Both the position numbers and the translations under genes were made by a program. Shown in pieces: positions 39,426 through 49,886 of a stretch of DNA of 64,000 nucleotides (the stretch's first letter is position 1; every line of letters starts with the position of its first letter). The notes beneath the pieces were generated by a model that saw only the letters and a program-made list of their open reading frames with translations, ran no database searches and had not been told where the DNA came from. The DNA is from Sphaerolaimus hirsutus (taxonomy: Eukaryota; Nematoda; Chromadorea; Monhysterida; Sphaerolaimidae), in contig OZ038460.1 in the NCBI GenBank assembly GCA_964036195.1, forward strand, positions 10,171,504 to 10,235,503. The letters run 5' to 3'.

Positions 39426-42400
39426 CGGAAACGCTCCATCGAACTGCGGGTAGTCCTTGTCCAGCCAGTCGCGCAGCACGCTGTCCATGTGCGCGAGCTC
39501 GGCGCCGGCGGCGTCTTCGAGCAGCACGCGCTGCTTGTCGCCCACGGGCCAGCACTTGTCCTTCATCACGTAGTTGTCGGGCGGCGCGTGCTGCACAGAC
39601 TCGTTGCACGACCTGTGGGATGTCTTGATTGGGGTGATTAGTAATGAAGGGTTTTGAAACACAAATGACTTCTTTATCACTTGAGTCAGACGCATAGCGG
39701 CATTGCGCAATTAAAATTCTGGCAATATTTATGAAACGACCTATTTAATATGAATAAAAATATCGCAAATGTTGCTACTAAGGATGGCCAAGGTTTTTTT
39801 TCAAAGGTCAATTTTTAATAAAAAACGTTTTATTTTCTAAAAAAAAAAACCAACCATCGAAACCGTTGTTTTAAAAAAAAAACCTTAACCAAAAATTTTA
39901 GTACTAAGCACTACTAGGTATTTTGCAATTTTACATTTACATTACTATTTGTGGTTGTTTTCTTTGGTTTTGCGGCATTTTTAGTGTAAAAGCTTCCATT
40001 TGTTTGTGCTATTGTGTCATAATAAGCCACGATATGCTAGTGTACCTAGGGTTGGCCGATGTTTTTTTTAAACGTTTTTTTTTTTAAACGTTGTTTTTTT
40101 TAAAAAACATGACGTCCGAAATGTTTTTTTTTTAAAAAAAAATCGGCCGAAATTTTTAGTACTAAGCACTAGGTATTTTGCAAAATTTTTGCGCGCAAGC
40201 GTGCAATTTCACACACAAATTGACATTGGTGGTTGTTTTCATTGGTTTTGTGGCATTTTTAGTATCAAAGTATCCATTTATATATGCTACCATGGGTTAA
40301 TAAGCCGTCATATGTTGCTGTAATATATAATATTGAGGTATGTGCTTCCATGTACCTCCACAGTGTGTAACTTCACTCCCAAAGTAACAACCTCCTTTTA
40401 TAACCTTGTTTGATCACCATTCCGTGCCAAACTTTACCTGAATTCACAAACATTCGACTATAAGGCAATATACGAACAATATGTCGACGAAAAATGGATA
40501 TTTTTGACACAAATCACCACTTATAATGCTATCCCATGGCTCCACAGCCATTATATGGTCATATTTAATATCACAGAGTATTGCCAGTGTCTGATATACC
40601 TATATATGTTGACACTAGGTCATATCTGGGAGCTTTTAAAAAAAAACGTTTTTTTTAAAAAACAACGTTTTTTTATATAAAAAAAACGTTTGTTTTTTTT
40701 TAAAAACATCGAGTTAAAAAAAAACGTTTTTTTCCAACCCTAAGTGTACCTAGGATATAATATACACCCATGTGCCCGACATACTTGTACAGTGTGAAAC
40801 ACTTCTGCCAATGTGTTAGCCTGCTCTCATAACCTTATTGAAGCACTTCGCGGCCAACTTCACTTGAAATCATGAACGTTCGACAAAAGGCGATATACAT
40901 AATAAGTCGGTGCAAAATGGATAGTTTTGACAGAAATCACCAGTTATAATGCTATCCCAGGACTCCACAGCCATTCTATGGATATATAACACCACAAAGT
41001 ACTGTCACCTGTCTTATTTACCTGTATATGTTGACTCATGGCCATATCTGGGAGCTTTTGAAAAAAAACCGGTTTTATTTTAAAATAAAACCCTTTTTTA
41101 TATAGAAAAACCCCTGTCGTTGAAAAAAATTATTTTGGCCATCCCTAGTTGCTACCCCCTTAAAAATTCTACCGCCTGAAAAACTCGAATGTACATTATA
41201 TAAATGAATCGAACCAGCTATAATGTAAGCCCGCTAGTCACGTAGACCCGCTGGTCATGTAATTCTACCCGCCAGTCATGTACTTCTACCAGCCAGTCAC
41301 GTAATTCGACCCACTAGTCATAAAATTCTACCCACTAGTCATGCAATTCTACCCACTAGTCATGTAAACCAGCTGTTAATGTAATTATACCCACTATTCA
41401 TGTAAGCCCCTAATTGGGGGGTGTAGATGAGCATAGGAGCCTCCAAGGCAGGGGTTCAGTATGGGGTTTGGGGGGTATCTGGGGTTGGGGGGTCACAGAG
41501 ACAGTATCTATTCACTCAATTTTATTGCACAAATTTCAGGTTATAATTGCAGAAATATTAAACAGAAAGAACAAAAAGCCATTTCCATGCTTTAAGTCAG
41601 TCAGGTTGACATGACCAATGCAGTCATGCATCATGCAATCTGTTGGCTGCATGGGGGCGGTAATGTAAACCTGTTACCGCTCATCCGCCCACTTGTTATC
41701 TATGCCCCCAATTAGGGAATAAATGAACATTGGGTATACATGACTAGCGGTTTACATGGCATTATTACCACCCACATGCATCCTCATTTGTGCCAGGCGA
41801 TTACTAGAGTTGGGAATTTTAACAATCGGGAATCAAGTTCAGGTCGGGCCCAACCCCAGTTCTCACCATATAGTTAGAACGGCACCAGCGGCGATCTTCG
41901 CCCTCGGCGGCAGTTTGTAGGCTACTTCAACCGCCTGCTGCCCATCTTGCACGTCGACCACCTTCTTGACAACGTAACCGCCCAAGTTCTGGTCGGCTGC
42001 AGACTTGTTCAGAAGGCGAACGTATGCACCAGCGTCAGTGTCCTGTGACTCGATGCTCAATTCGCCGATGGCGTGGGATGTGCTCTGCGGGTGGATAATG
42101 TTCTGTGAACATTTTCTTCAGTTCGATAATATTTTTGGCCGGGCTGGCCGGAAACGAAAGGAGTAAGGATAATTATTCTCCAATTTCTTTCCATTTTTCC
42201 AACCAACCAAAAACGAACTATGTACAACAAATTCGGAAGAAAAAATCAAACCACTCAACAAACATTGAAACGCCTTTCAGAGAACTTGTACTCATTGCTG
42301 TGTGTATCATCGTCGTTGTCGATGCGGCGCCGTTTGCGGGAGCCGGCCACCATCTCGGTCTCGGTCTCAGGCTCGGGCGACATGTGCAACCTGGTTGACA

Positions 42401-45400
42401 ATGGGATGAATTGGGTTGATTGAAGGTTGGGGGATGAGAAGTTATTTACCTCTTCTCCTCAGCGTCGAGCAGACTGCGATATGATTCGATCTCGGCCTCC
42501 AAATTATTCTTGAAGTCAAGTAGATCGTGGTAAGACTTAATGCCCCTGGTTTCACGGCGGTGCAGCTCGGCCAGCTGGTGAGGTAATAAGCAATAAAATA
42601 AATATTTATCACTTTGATAAATCGATTGATTTTGCACAAACTGTCTCATTTGCCTGGTATTCTGTAACTCCACTATGAACCTATTCAAGACAACATTGTA
42701 GTAAAAAGACAACATAACCGTCACTACACCTTAACTAATCCATACCAATCCTTGGTTATATTAAAAACCTTCGGTTCCAAAGACTTGCATAGTTAGAAAA
42801 AAATATCGAACTCGAATGCAGGAACAAATGCGGCACACACCTCATCCTCCTTCTCTTTCAACTGCCTGCCATACATGCCGTGCACCACGTCCAGGTCCTT
42901 TTCCAGTTTGCCCACCCGTCTCCTGGGGGCAGTCCTAGACCCTGTAAAATGCCCTGTAAAATGTAAAATGTCATGCAAAGTGTCAAAACTTATGTAAAAT
43001 GCCCGAAAAATCGCAACTCTGTTGCCATTTTGCGGGGGATTTTACATGATTTTTGACACTTTGCATGACATTTGACATCTTACAGGGGATTTTACACGGT
43101 TTGGGATTGACACCTGGTCACTTCAAGGTCATCATTGGTCGCGTCGAGTTCCCCTTTGAGTCGATCCACCTGCGACCGGTGCTGATTGGCCTCGTCGCGG
43201 GAGCGCTCCGCCTGCTCTCGCAGTTGGTCGCAGTATTCTTGGGTTGTGCGGATCTGAGAGCGGTTGGTCGATTGGTTTTGGTGTTTCAGGATACGCAAAG
43301 CAAACTAGGTGACATTATGACGGCGCACACTAATGCGCACATGCCAAATCATCACTACTTATGCTCAACCTATTTCGCTAAAAACGCATGCAGCACGCAA
43401 TTTCATATAAATAAAAATTTACTATGTTGTTGTTTTCAGGTTGTTGTCAAAGGTTTGTGAAATATTCAGTGCCAAACCGTGCGACTGTGCGAAAGCAGCC
43501 TGTTGCATTTACGCAAAGTCAAATAAATGAAAAATGTGCTCATTAAGTGCGCCCTGGCTCCAATTGAACAAACTTTTTGCGCCCACATGTCCTCCAGCTC
43601 GCGTCTGGCTCGTTCATTGGCCATAGAGAACTCCTGCCGGTTGTGGTCGAGCTCGGCGCGCAGGTCTTGCTTCTGCCGCTCAGCTTCCTGCAGCTGCGCC
43701 TTCAGCTCAACGCTGCGTCGCTTCTTTTGATCGACTGTGTCCTGGGAAATGCAGTTCAAACTCGCAATGTCACTGGTCCGGACCGTACATCAAAATGGAA
43801 AATTTGATAAAATTATTTACACTACAGGAAAAAAGTCTTCAGCATCCTGATCGAAAAAAATCTGTCCCCTGGTGATGTGCGACCTGTGTCAGGATATAAA
43901 TGGGATGAATTCTCGTAGATTAAAGTGTCTTTATGCCACATGTCGATTTGTAGCTTTCTAGGAGCATTAGTGCTCGTCTGACAGTGATCCAAAGTCCAAT
44001 TTCCGACAGAAAAATGTTTTCATCCTTTTTATGATAACGTAAAAAGGAACAATAAAATATGTGAAAACGATGAATAATGCCTGCGTGCATGTCTCAATCA
44101 TCATTTAAACATGTTTTTTTCTGTGACTTTTAAGAATTTTTTCCTGGACTTTCGTTCGGACAAACAACACATGTGTTTGAACGCAGTGGCCAACCTTGAG
44201 TCGCATCTTTTTCTCAAACTCGAGCTGCTCCTTGAGCGAGTTCACCTCGGTCTCGGCATTCTGCTGCGACAGAGTCGAGTCTTCCAGCTGCGCCTTGAGC
44301 ACGATCACTTGCTGCCGCAGAGCATTCGCGTCCTCAGCTTGCTTCTGCAATGTTACTGTGTTCACTTTTTTGGCTATTTTCACCTTCAAAACCGCGGGTT
44401 CGTGCTTTTTTGCCCGCTTTCAGTTATTTTTAGTTATGTGCTTGTGTTCCCGTATTTCCCCAATTTTTTGCTCTTTTCCCCCTTTTCTTCCTTCGATATA
44501 TTGAACCCCTGCGAACCAGGGACGTATCCAGGATTTTTGAGCAGGGGGAGCTGTTTGTTTACGGAGCCCCGCGAACGGGGGGGGCCCAGCCCCCCCCCCT
44601 AAAATTTTGCCTACAGAGTAGCGGAATGGCGCCATGGCGCTGGTGCCATTCGTAGGCGCATCGCCATGACGTCATTGGCGTTGGCGCTGGCGCCAAGAGC
44701 CGCTGAATATGTATGTAAATAAACATATACCGTATTTCCTCGAATTACCCCGGGGGGTTCATTTCTTCAGAGTGAAAATGTTGAGAGAAAAACGTGAAAA
44801 ATGCAACAATAAACACCATTTATAGGTTTTTACAGCCTTATATAAGGATGTAGATGGTATGAACGATGTTCTAACACAACACAGTAAGTGTTTTGAACGT
44901 CTGTTATGCATTTCCCTGACCACAAATTCATAGTGCCCATTTTGAGGAAATATGGTAAACACAGCGACAGGGACACCTAGATGCCATTTTCAGCGAAATG
45001 CGTGTGCAGGGGTCGACTCGCTGAAAATATCTTATGTGTGAGTGGAGATTGCGCGCTTGCGCGCGAAAAATTTTACGGGTACCCAAGGACGTATCCAGGG
45101 GGGGGGGGGCGGGGGGGGCTGCAGCCCCCCCCCCTTCCCGGGGTGAGACCTAAAAAGTCCCGGAAAATGCAACTTTTCATGTATATTTTTCTATGTTTCT
45201 CAAAAATTTTGCGCGCAAGCGCGCAATGTCTTCCCGATGCATTGTATTTTCAGCGGATAGGTCCCTGTAAACAAAGATCCTCGGAAATAAGCATATTTTT
45301 GCAACTTTCGCTGTATATGTATGCATATTTACATACATATAAAGCGGTTCCTGGCGCTGGCGCCAACGCCAATAACGCCATGGTGTGGCGCCTTTGTATG

Positions 45401-48400
45401 GCGCTAGCGCCAAAACGCCTTTCCGTCCCTATATGGGGAAAAATTTTAGGGGGGGGGCTGAGCCCCCCCCCGTTCGCCGGGCTCCGTAAACAAGCAGCCC
45501 CCCCCCGCTCAAAAATCCTGGATACTGAAGGATCTCAAGTGGGGGATTTAGGAGTTTATTGATGTCCAGAGTGTCTGCCAACTGCCCTATGTGGGCTATC
45601 ACTGAACATTAAATAGTTCACATCAGGAAGCATCAATAAGTTCACATTTCTAACATTATCCCCTCTCAAATTAGCTTGAAACTGAAAGCCACTCCTCTCC
45701 CCCTCCTCCACTAGTTCATCCATGTAGATTCGGGTCCAATCTCAGTGCCATTGACATCATTTTGTGCCAGCGCTGGTGCTGGCTAGAAGCATTGCAGGAG
45801 TAGTTGTCGGCAGCCACACGCGTGTCACAGAATGCCAGCGGAATGCAAGGTGGATATGCAGATGTGGGCATGTGAGCGTAGCCATATAACGCCTTGGATG
45901 GATTGTTAGAAGGGAGGGGGGTGCGCTTGTTACTGTGTTGTGGAATGTAACAATGCTGTTGCTGGTGTACAGGAATTGTGGAAGCCATTGGAGGTGACAT
46001 GTTAGGAGTTGCAACAGGACTATAATGCACATTTGAGTTCATACCAGGACCATAACATTTTCTGGCCATTTGTGCCAGTGGTGCCACATTTGGGGTTACA
46101 CCAGAGCCATAACGTTTCCCGTGTTTCCCCTTCTTGGAACCAGTAGATTTCTTTGTTGGATTGGTTGCGAGGGTGGTGGGGACCTTGGCAGTCTTTTTGT
46201 TGGCCAACTTGCTTCGCAATTCAGGGTCAGGACCTTGGGGTGTAATGGGGTTATGTGTGAGGTCTCGCAATATAGAGCCAGGGTGCGCAACTGGACTGTG
46301 GGTGGGCAGTGCGGCCTGTGTCTGCTTTTTCACATTGCGGAAATAGTCATCGATTTGGCGCGCCATTTGACTCATGGGAACCTTACCCTGGGCAAACTTC
46401 GAATGAAAGTCAGCCATGACATAGCAATTGAAGCGCGATTCATCGAAGCGTGACCACACTTTTAAGGCAACCAATCGATCTACTGAATGTCTGTTTGACC
46501 CAACAACTTCCAAGAGTTCGGCGGGTATTTTGGAAACCAATCGTAGGTAAAACTCAAGGAATGTCTCATCATGTGACATGGCAGCATTTTCCCACTCCAA
46601 ATAGGTGTACGCCTCGGATGGGGGTCTGAACACATGTGTCAACTCACCCAAAACAAATTCACTATCACCCATTTTGTCCTCAGGGACCAATATGGACAAC
46701 ACTCGATGGGCCTCACCAGCCAGCTTCAGGGTGAAAATATCAGACCAAAAAGATGGCAATAGGGACACATAAGGCAAAGAGCACGCAGTTCGGCGCACCA
46801 GGCGACACCATTCCGGGAAAGACAGGGTCTTTGTGTTGCCATAGAAAATGGGAATTTTGTCAAGGATGTGTGGCCTCATGAATGCCCAGTATTGCCAAAT
46901 GTCACTGGGGATGGAACCAGGGGTGGAACAAGGTGGGACATTTGCATGTGGCACAAGTGGGACAGGATGCACCACTGCACCATCACAGGGAGCAGCATCA
47001 CCCCCACCAATGTGCAGGGTGAGCTGTTCAAGGCACCTGTAGATCTCCTCCAGCAATGGATCTCGGACTGGTGGTGCCACTGGGGTCTGATTGGATGATA
47101 CTGGGGTTGCCACATTTGAATCAGGGGATGCACCCAGACTCATAGCAGGGGGTGCCATACTCAAACTAGGGGGTGCCAAATTCATACCGGGAGTCTCCGT
47201 AGGTAGTGGGGATCTCTGCCTGTGTGATAAAGAGGGTGGGCGAGGAGTCAAGGTAACTTGGGGGTTGGGGGTTAGTGCCATTGCAATTGAGGGGTTCGCA
47301 TCCATCGAAATTGGGTTGAATGTGAAACCCATTGGGGGAGCCGTGATACCAGTCAGGGAACCCACTGCTGTGGGTAGTATGGTAGCTGGTCTACCACTGA
47401 TGGTGTCACTAAGGGTGCCACCATCGCTGCAATTTGTACCATGGGCGTCGTAGGGACAGGTGGTGCAGCATTCAGTGGTGCCCTCGAATGCTGGTGTTTG
47501 AAACTTGCCCCACCCTGCTTCCACCCTGGGGATGGGTACCCGCTGCGCGGTTGCAGCCATGGCATGTCCAGTAGGGCGTTTGTGGGGGGAAGGGGGTGTC
47601 TTTACAGTGTCGCTGGGAAGTGGGCGGTGACAGCATCTGGAGTTTGCAACCACACGGACCTTGGGAGCCATTTTGGGGACAGAGGTGACAGGGTTGGGGG
47701 GTACCACATATGCAGCAGGGGGTGCTGTGAAGATGACTGGGGGAGATGTGAGTGCAACAGGGGGAACTGCTGCTGGGGTCACTACAGGGGATGCCACTTC
47801 ACAAACCACTCGGGGTGCCACAAGTAGTGAGGTGGGTGCTACAGTCACTGTGGTATGGGGGGTTACCACTGGGGGTGAACCTGAGGGTGCCATGATCATT
47901 GCAGCTTGAACCACAGAGGTTGCAGTCATAGTGGGATTCGGCTGTAAGCACACATGGCTGTGTGGCATCCTGGAAGTCAGCATTGAAGAATTGCATCCAG
48001 ACATCCTCCTCTCCTGGGAAGACATGTAGTCCAGGTCGTCCACCATGAAGGATCTCAAGTGGGGGATTTAGGAGTTTATTGATGTCCAGAGTGTCTGCCA
48101 ACTGCCCTATGTGGGCTATCACTGAACATTAAATAGTTCACATCAGGAAGCATCAATAAGTTCACATTTCTAACAGTGCCGAGTAACAGTCCCTGCGGGT
48201 ACCTTCCAAAATCCACCCCCAAAATCGCATTTTCCGGGACTTTTCTGGTCTCACCCCGGGAAGGGGGGGGGGCTGCAGCCCCCCCCCGCCCCCTGGATAC
48301 GTCCTTGCTGCGAACCCCCCTGAATTCTCACCTATCTACTACCGGAGGAGCGATTTGCTATCTATCCCATCGGGGGGGGGGGATTCTCTATTCAAACAAC

Positions 48401-49886
48401 CCTCGCGAAGGTCAAAATCCAGGACACCTTAATAGATCACACCGGGGGATTAGTAGGGGGGTTGGGGGGGTTACCCCCCCAAATCCGCCAGCTATCTATC
48501 TATCCCGGAGGCCCGCTCAACTATCTATCTATCCCGGAGGCAAAATTTTGGGCTACTGTCCTCTAAACCCCCCCCCCCAAATCCGCCAGCTATCTATCTA
48601 TCCGTATCCGGAGCGATTTTTCAGAACCTATACCCCAATTTTCGCTCAAAATCGCTATTTTTCATACCTTTATATAGATTTCCACCTCCAAAATCACTAG
48701 TTCATGCATCTAACTGCCTATTTTCAGCTATTTTTAGTACTATATGTCCTTTTATACCCATTTTTAACCATTTTTCACCTACTTTTAGCGATTTTTCTCC
48801 TTTACCTCCTATGCCTATATATTGAACCCCCGGGTACCCCCGACAGAAAATTTTTCAGCTATCTATCCCTCCGGAGGAGCGATTTGCTATCTATATGAAC
48901 CCCCGCGGGGGTCCAAATCTACAAAACCCTCGGATCACACCTTGGCATCGACGGCAGCGGCATCTCTTTCCCTCTGTAGACGTTTGCTAATGGCTTCCAT
49001 TTCGCTGATGTGCTCCTCTGCGCGCTTCAACAGCTGCTCCACGCGCAAGTACTCTTCCTCTAGCTTCGCAAATCTGATCGGTTGGTGTGACAAATTTACG
49101 TAGATTTAGAGTGAATCCATAAAGTGTCACAATGAACACAAATGCACAAACTTGGCCTGCCACGCGTCAGCGTTCTCGTTTGCCCGTTTTAACTCGTAAT
49201 TGAACTTTGCGTTTTCCTTGGCCGTGTTGTCAAGCGCGCGGCGAAGATCGGCCAATTTGTTCTCGTACGCCTAAGAACAACGAATTGGTGCACAGAAGAC
49301 TGAATGGAATCAGTCTACACACACTAGTTTTCACACGAAGATTTGAATTTGAAAACCGTATAAAACATAAAACTGAAATGGATCCAAAGCTTCGAAATCT
49401 CGAGCTTGGAAACTTAGCGCGTGTACCGAGGCAGAATCCAAAAAGAACCTGCTGCATCTTGCCCATCTCCCTTTTCTCCACCTCCTGCATATCTCTCAGT
49501 TCAAACTCCAAATTTCTATTCTGCTGTTCCAAATAGCGCACTTTATCAATGTACTGGGCGAGACGATTGTTGAGTCCCGCCAGTGCGGTTTTCTCGCCCA
49601 GTCTGGACCTGGGGGCACTTACAAGCCTGTAAAATGGCTTGTCAAATGTCATGCGAAGTGCCAAAAGTCATGTAAAATGTCCTGTGAAATGGCAAAACGA
49701 GTTTGCCATTTTACATGACTTTGACCACTTGCATGACATTTGCACTGCATTCTACAGGGTCTGGAAGTGGCACCTGAGCGAGGGCTCGAGCGCCGACTGC
49801 GGCCTGTCCGATTCCGTGGCCGACACGTCGCCCAACGGCAACGTCGTCGGCGAGGTCGACTCGGTGCTGGAGATGTCCACGCCCAT
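39426..49886 (-). CDS. Nuclear lamin (intermediate filament), 12 exons to the end of the tail domain
   Basis: Structural protein of the nuclear lamina. Exons: 49886-49774, 49608-49449, 49270-49152, 49073-48941, 44344-44195, 43741-43574, 43253-43114, 42922-42841, 42574-42450, 42390-42292, 42082-41867, 39612-39426. They join in frame to 564 codons. The head is Ser/Thr/Pro-rich (SSTESTSPTTLPLGD). The rod starts with the consensus SRLGEKTALAGLNNRLAQY and closes with LDFKNNLEAEIESYRSLLD + AEEKR; heptads are obvious throughout. Rod length of about 358 residues is the lamin type. Then GSRKRRRIDN, a nuclear localisation signal, and a lamin-tail Ig fold (AIGELSIESQDT, GAYVRLLNKS, AGAVLTIWSCN, QRVLLEDAAGAELAH). 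The start is the first Met in the head exon. The gene end is uncertain (see 35804-36652). Introns 1 and 7 are introner elements; intron 4 (4.6 kb) carries a transposon nest. Confidence 0.92.
39779..41147. mobile_element. hAT-like element with AAAACG-word arms, TSD GTTGCTAC
   Basis: Starts TAAGGATGGCCAAGG and ends GGCCATCCCTA. Flanked on both sides by GTTGCTAC (39771-39778 and 41148-41155), a perfect 8-bp target duplication diagnostic of hAT. Interrupted by a second element at 40047-40742. No transposase. Confidence 0.9.
40047..40742. mobile_element. hAT-like element nested in the previous one, TSD AGTGTACC
   Basis: TAGGGTTGGCCGATG ... CCAACCCTA, flanked by AGTGTACC at 40039-40046 and 40743-40750. 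Arms are runs of TTTTTTAAACGTTTTTT type. The core (about 40150-40620) is homologous to the host element's own core, so one family inserted into itself. Confidence 0.92.
41230..41408. repeat. Minisatellite, 21-bp unit, about 9 copies
   Basis: Imperfect units of CCCACTAGTCATGTAATTCT(A); some end early as GTAAA or GTAGA. In a lamin intron. Similar words (TACCCGCTCATCCGCCC, GACTAGCGGTTTACATGG) continue to about 41770. Confidence 0.85.
42923..43113 (-). mobile_element. Introner: element that is exactly lamin intron 7
   Basis: On the minus strand the intron begins GTGTCAATCCCAAACCGTGT right after exon end ACCAG and finishes GTCTAGGACTGCCCCCAG right before GAGACGG. Nothing else is in the intron. 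The 191 bp are an inverted-repeat element whose halves pair almost throughout. AG occurs both at the exon end and at the intron end, which fits a short target duplication supplying the 3' splice site. Confidence 0.92.
44728..44957. mobile_element. MITE, TACCGTATTTCCTCGAAATA family
   Basis: Starts TACCGTATTTCCTCGAATTA, ends TTTGAGGAAATATGGTA. Inserted in element A. Confidence 0.7.
45526..45655 (-). repeat. 3' LTR of the gag-only retrotransposon
   Basis: 130 bp, TG...CA. Contains AATAAA on the element strand (45555-45560) as polyadenylation signal. I saw no difference from the other LTR. Confidence 0.9.
45716..48058 (-). CDS. Gag-like protein of the non-autonomous LTR element, up to 780 aa
   Basis: N-terminal half is a low-complexity Pro/Thr/Val/Ala region with phrases like VTPAAVPPVALTSPPV. 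The middle (LEEIYRCLEQLTL, then RPHILDKIPIFYGNTKTLSF, PEWCRLVRRTACSL, FLEFYLRLVSKIPAELLEVV, QMARQIDDYFRNV) has the spacing of a retrotransposon capsid domain. The C-terminal part is basic, then His/Ser-rich, without a clear zinc knuckle. The first Met lies in the LTR; Met5 (48046) overlaps the LTR/primer-binding junction and Met12 (48025) is the first clearly internal one, so initiation is uncertain. Intact frame implies recent copy. Confidence 0.8.
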   Translation of the reverse strand: MRSFMVDDLDYMSSQERRMSGCNSSMLTSRMPHSHVCLQPNPTMTATSVVQAAMIMAPSGSPPVVTPHTTVTVAPTSLLVAPRVVCEVASPVVTPAAVPPVALTSPPVIFTAPPAAYVVPPNPVTSVPKMAPKVRVVANSRCCHRPLPSDTVKTPPSPHKRPTGHAMAATAQRVPIPRVEAGWGKFQTPAFEGTTECCTTCPYDAHGTNCSDGGTLSDTISGRPATILPTAVGSLTGITAPPMGFTFNPISMDANPSIAMALTPNPQVTLTPRPPSLSHRQRSPLPTETPGMNLAPPSLSMAPPAMSLGASPDSNVATPVSSNQTPVAPPVRDPLLEEIYRCLEQLTLHIGGGDAAPCDGAVVHPVPLVPHANVPPCSTPGSIPSDIWQYWAFMRPHILDKIPIFYGNTKTLSFPEWCRLVRRTACSLPYVSLLPSFWSDIFTLKLAGEAHRVLSILVPEDKMGDSEFVLGELTHVFRPPSEAYTYLEWENAAMSHDETFLEFYLRLVSKIPAELLEVVGSNRHSVDRLVALKVWSRFDESRFNCYVMADFHSKFAQGKVPMSQMARQIDDYFRNVKKQTQAALPTHSPVAHPGSILRDLTHNPITPQGPDPELRSKLANKKTAKVPTTLATNPTKKSTGSKKGKHGKRYGSGVTPNVAPLAQMARKCYGPGMNSNVHYSPVATPNMSPPMASTIPVHQQQHCYIPQHSNKRTPLPSNNPSKALYGYAHMPTSAYPPCIPLAFCDTRVAADNYSCNASSQHQRWHKMMSMALRLDPNLHG
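48046..48175 (-). repeat. 5' LTR of the gag-only retrotransposon
   Basis: Pairs with 45526-45655. TATTTAATG near the start of the element strand is a possible TATA-like promoter. The ORF start overlaps its last 13 bases. Confidence 0.9.
48443..48932. mobile_element. hAT-like element, CTATCTATC family, TSD GATCACAC
   Basis: GATCACAC at 48435-48442 and 48933-48940. Interior shares GCCAGCTATCTATCTATCCC, TTTTTCAGCTATCTATCC and GGAGGAGCGATTTGCTATC with 53275 and 55997. The duplicated target is the splice donor itself: on the minus strand exon 4 of lamin ends AAG and the intron starts GTGTGATC. Confidence 0.88.
49609..49773 (-). mobile_element. Introner: element that is exactly lamin intron 1
   Basis: On the minus strand the intron begins GTGCCACTTCCAGACCCTGT after exon end GCTCAG and ends GGCTTGTAAGTGCCCCCAG before GTCCAGACTG. 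165 bp, internally palindromic, homologous to 42923-43113 (TGTCATGCAA...GTAAAATGGCAA). Phase 2 intron; splitting the lamin head from coil 1A. Confidence 0.92.

Larger units (their letters stand above)
45526..48175 (-). mobile_element. Gag-only LTR retrotransposon (TR-GAG-like), non-autonomous
   Basis: Two identical-looking 130-bp LTRs with TG...CA ends enclose a single gag ORF and no pol. Minus-strand polypurine tract GAGAGGGGATAA abuts the 3' LTR (45656-45667); TGG starts the primer-binding position right after the 5' LTR (48045 downward). It sits exactly between GGATAC and GTCCCTG of element B, with no target duplication and 13 extra bases (48176-48188, ending TAACA like the LTR). Confidence 0.88.
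45084..48195. mobile_element. hAT-like element B nested in A, TSD CGGGTACC
   Basis: CAAGGACGTATCCAGG ... CCTGGATAC | GTCCCTG, split by the LTR retrotransposon. CGGGTACC at 45076-45083 and 48196-48203. Same family as A. Confidence 0.9.
44517..48307. mobile_element. hAT-like element A, TSD CTGCGAAC, hosting further insertions
   Basis: CAGGGACGTATCCAGG at the left and CCTGGATACGTCCTTG at the right; CTGCGAAC at 44509-44516 and 48308-48315. Its own sequence is only about 670 bp; the rest is elements B and the LTR retrotransposon. Both flanks belong to an older CTATCTATC-type element. In lamin intron 4. Confidence 0.92.

Noticed and set aside
39164..39628. 154-aa plus-strand ORF with Arg/Ala/Cys-rich end
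   Set aside because: Its second half is the antisense of the GC-rich lamin-tail exon 39426-39612.
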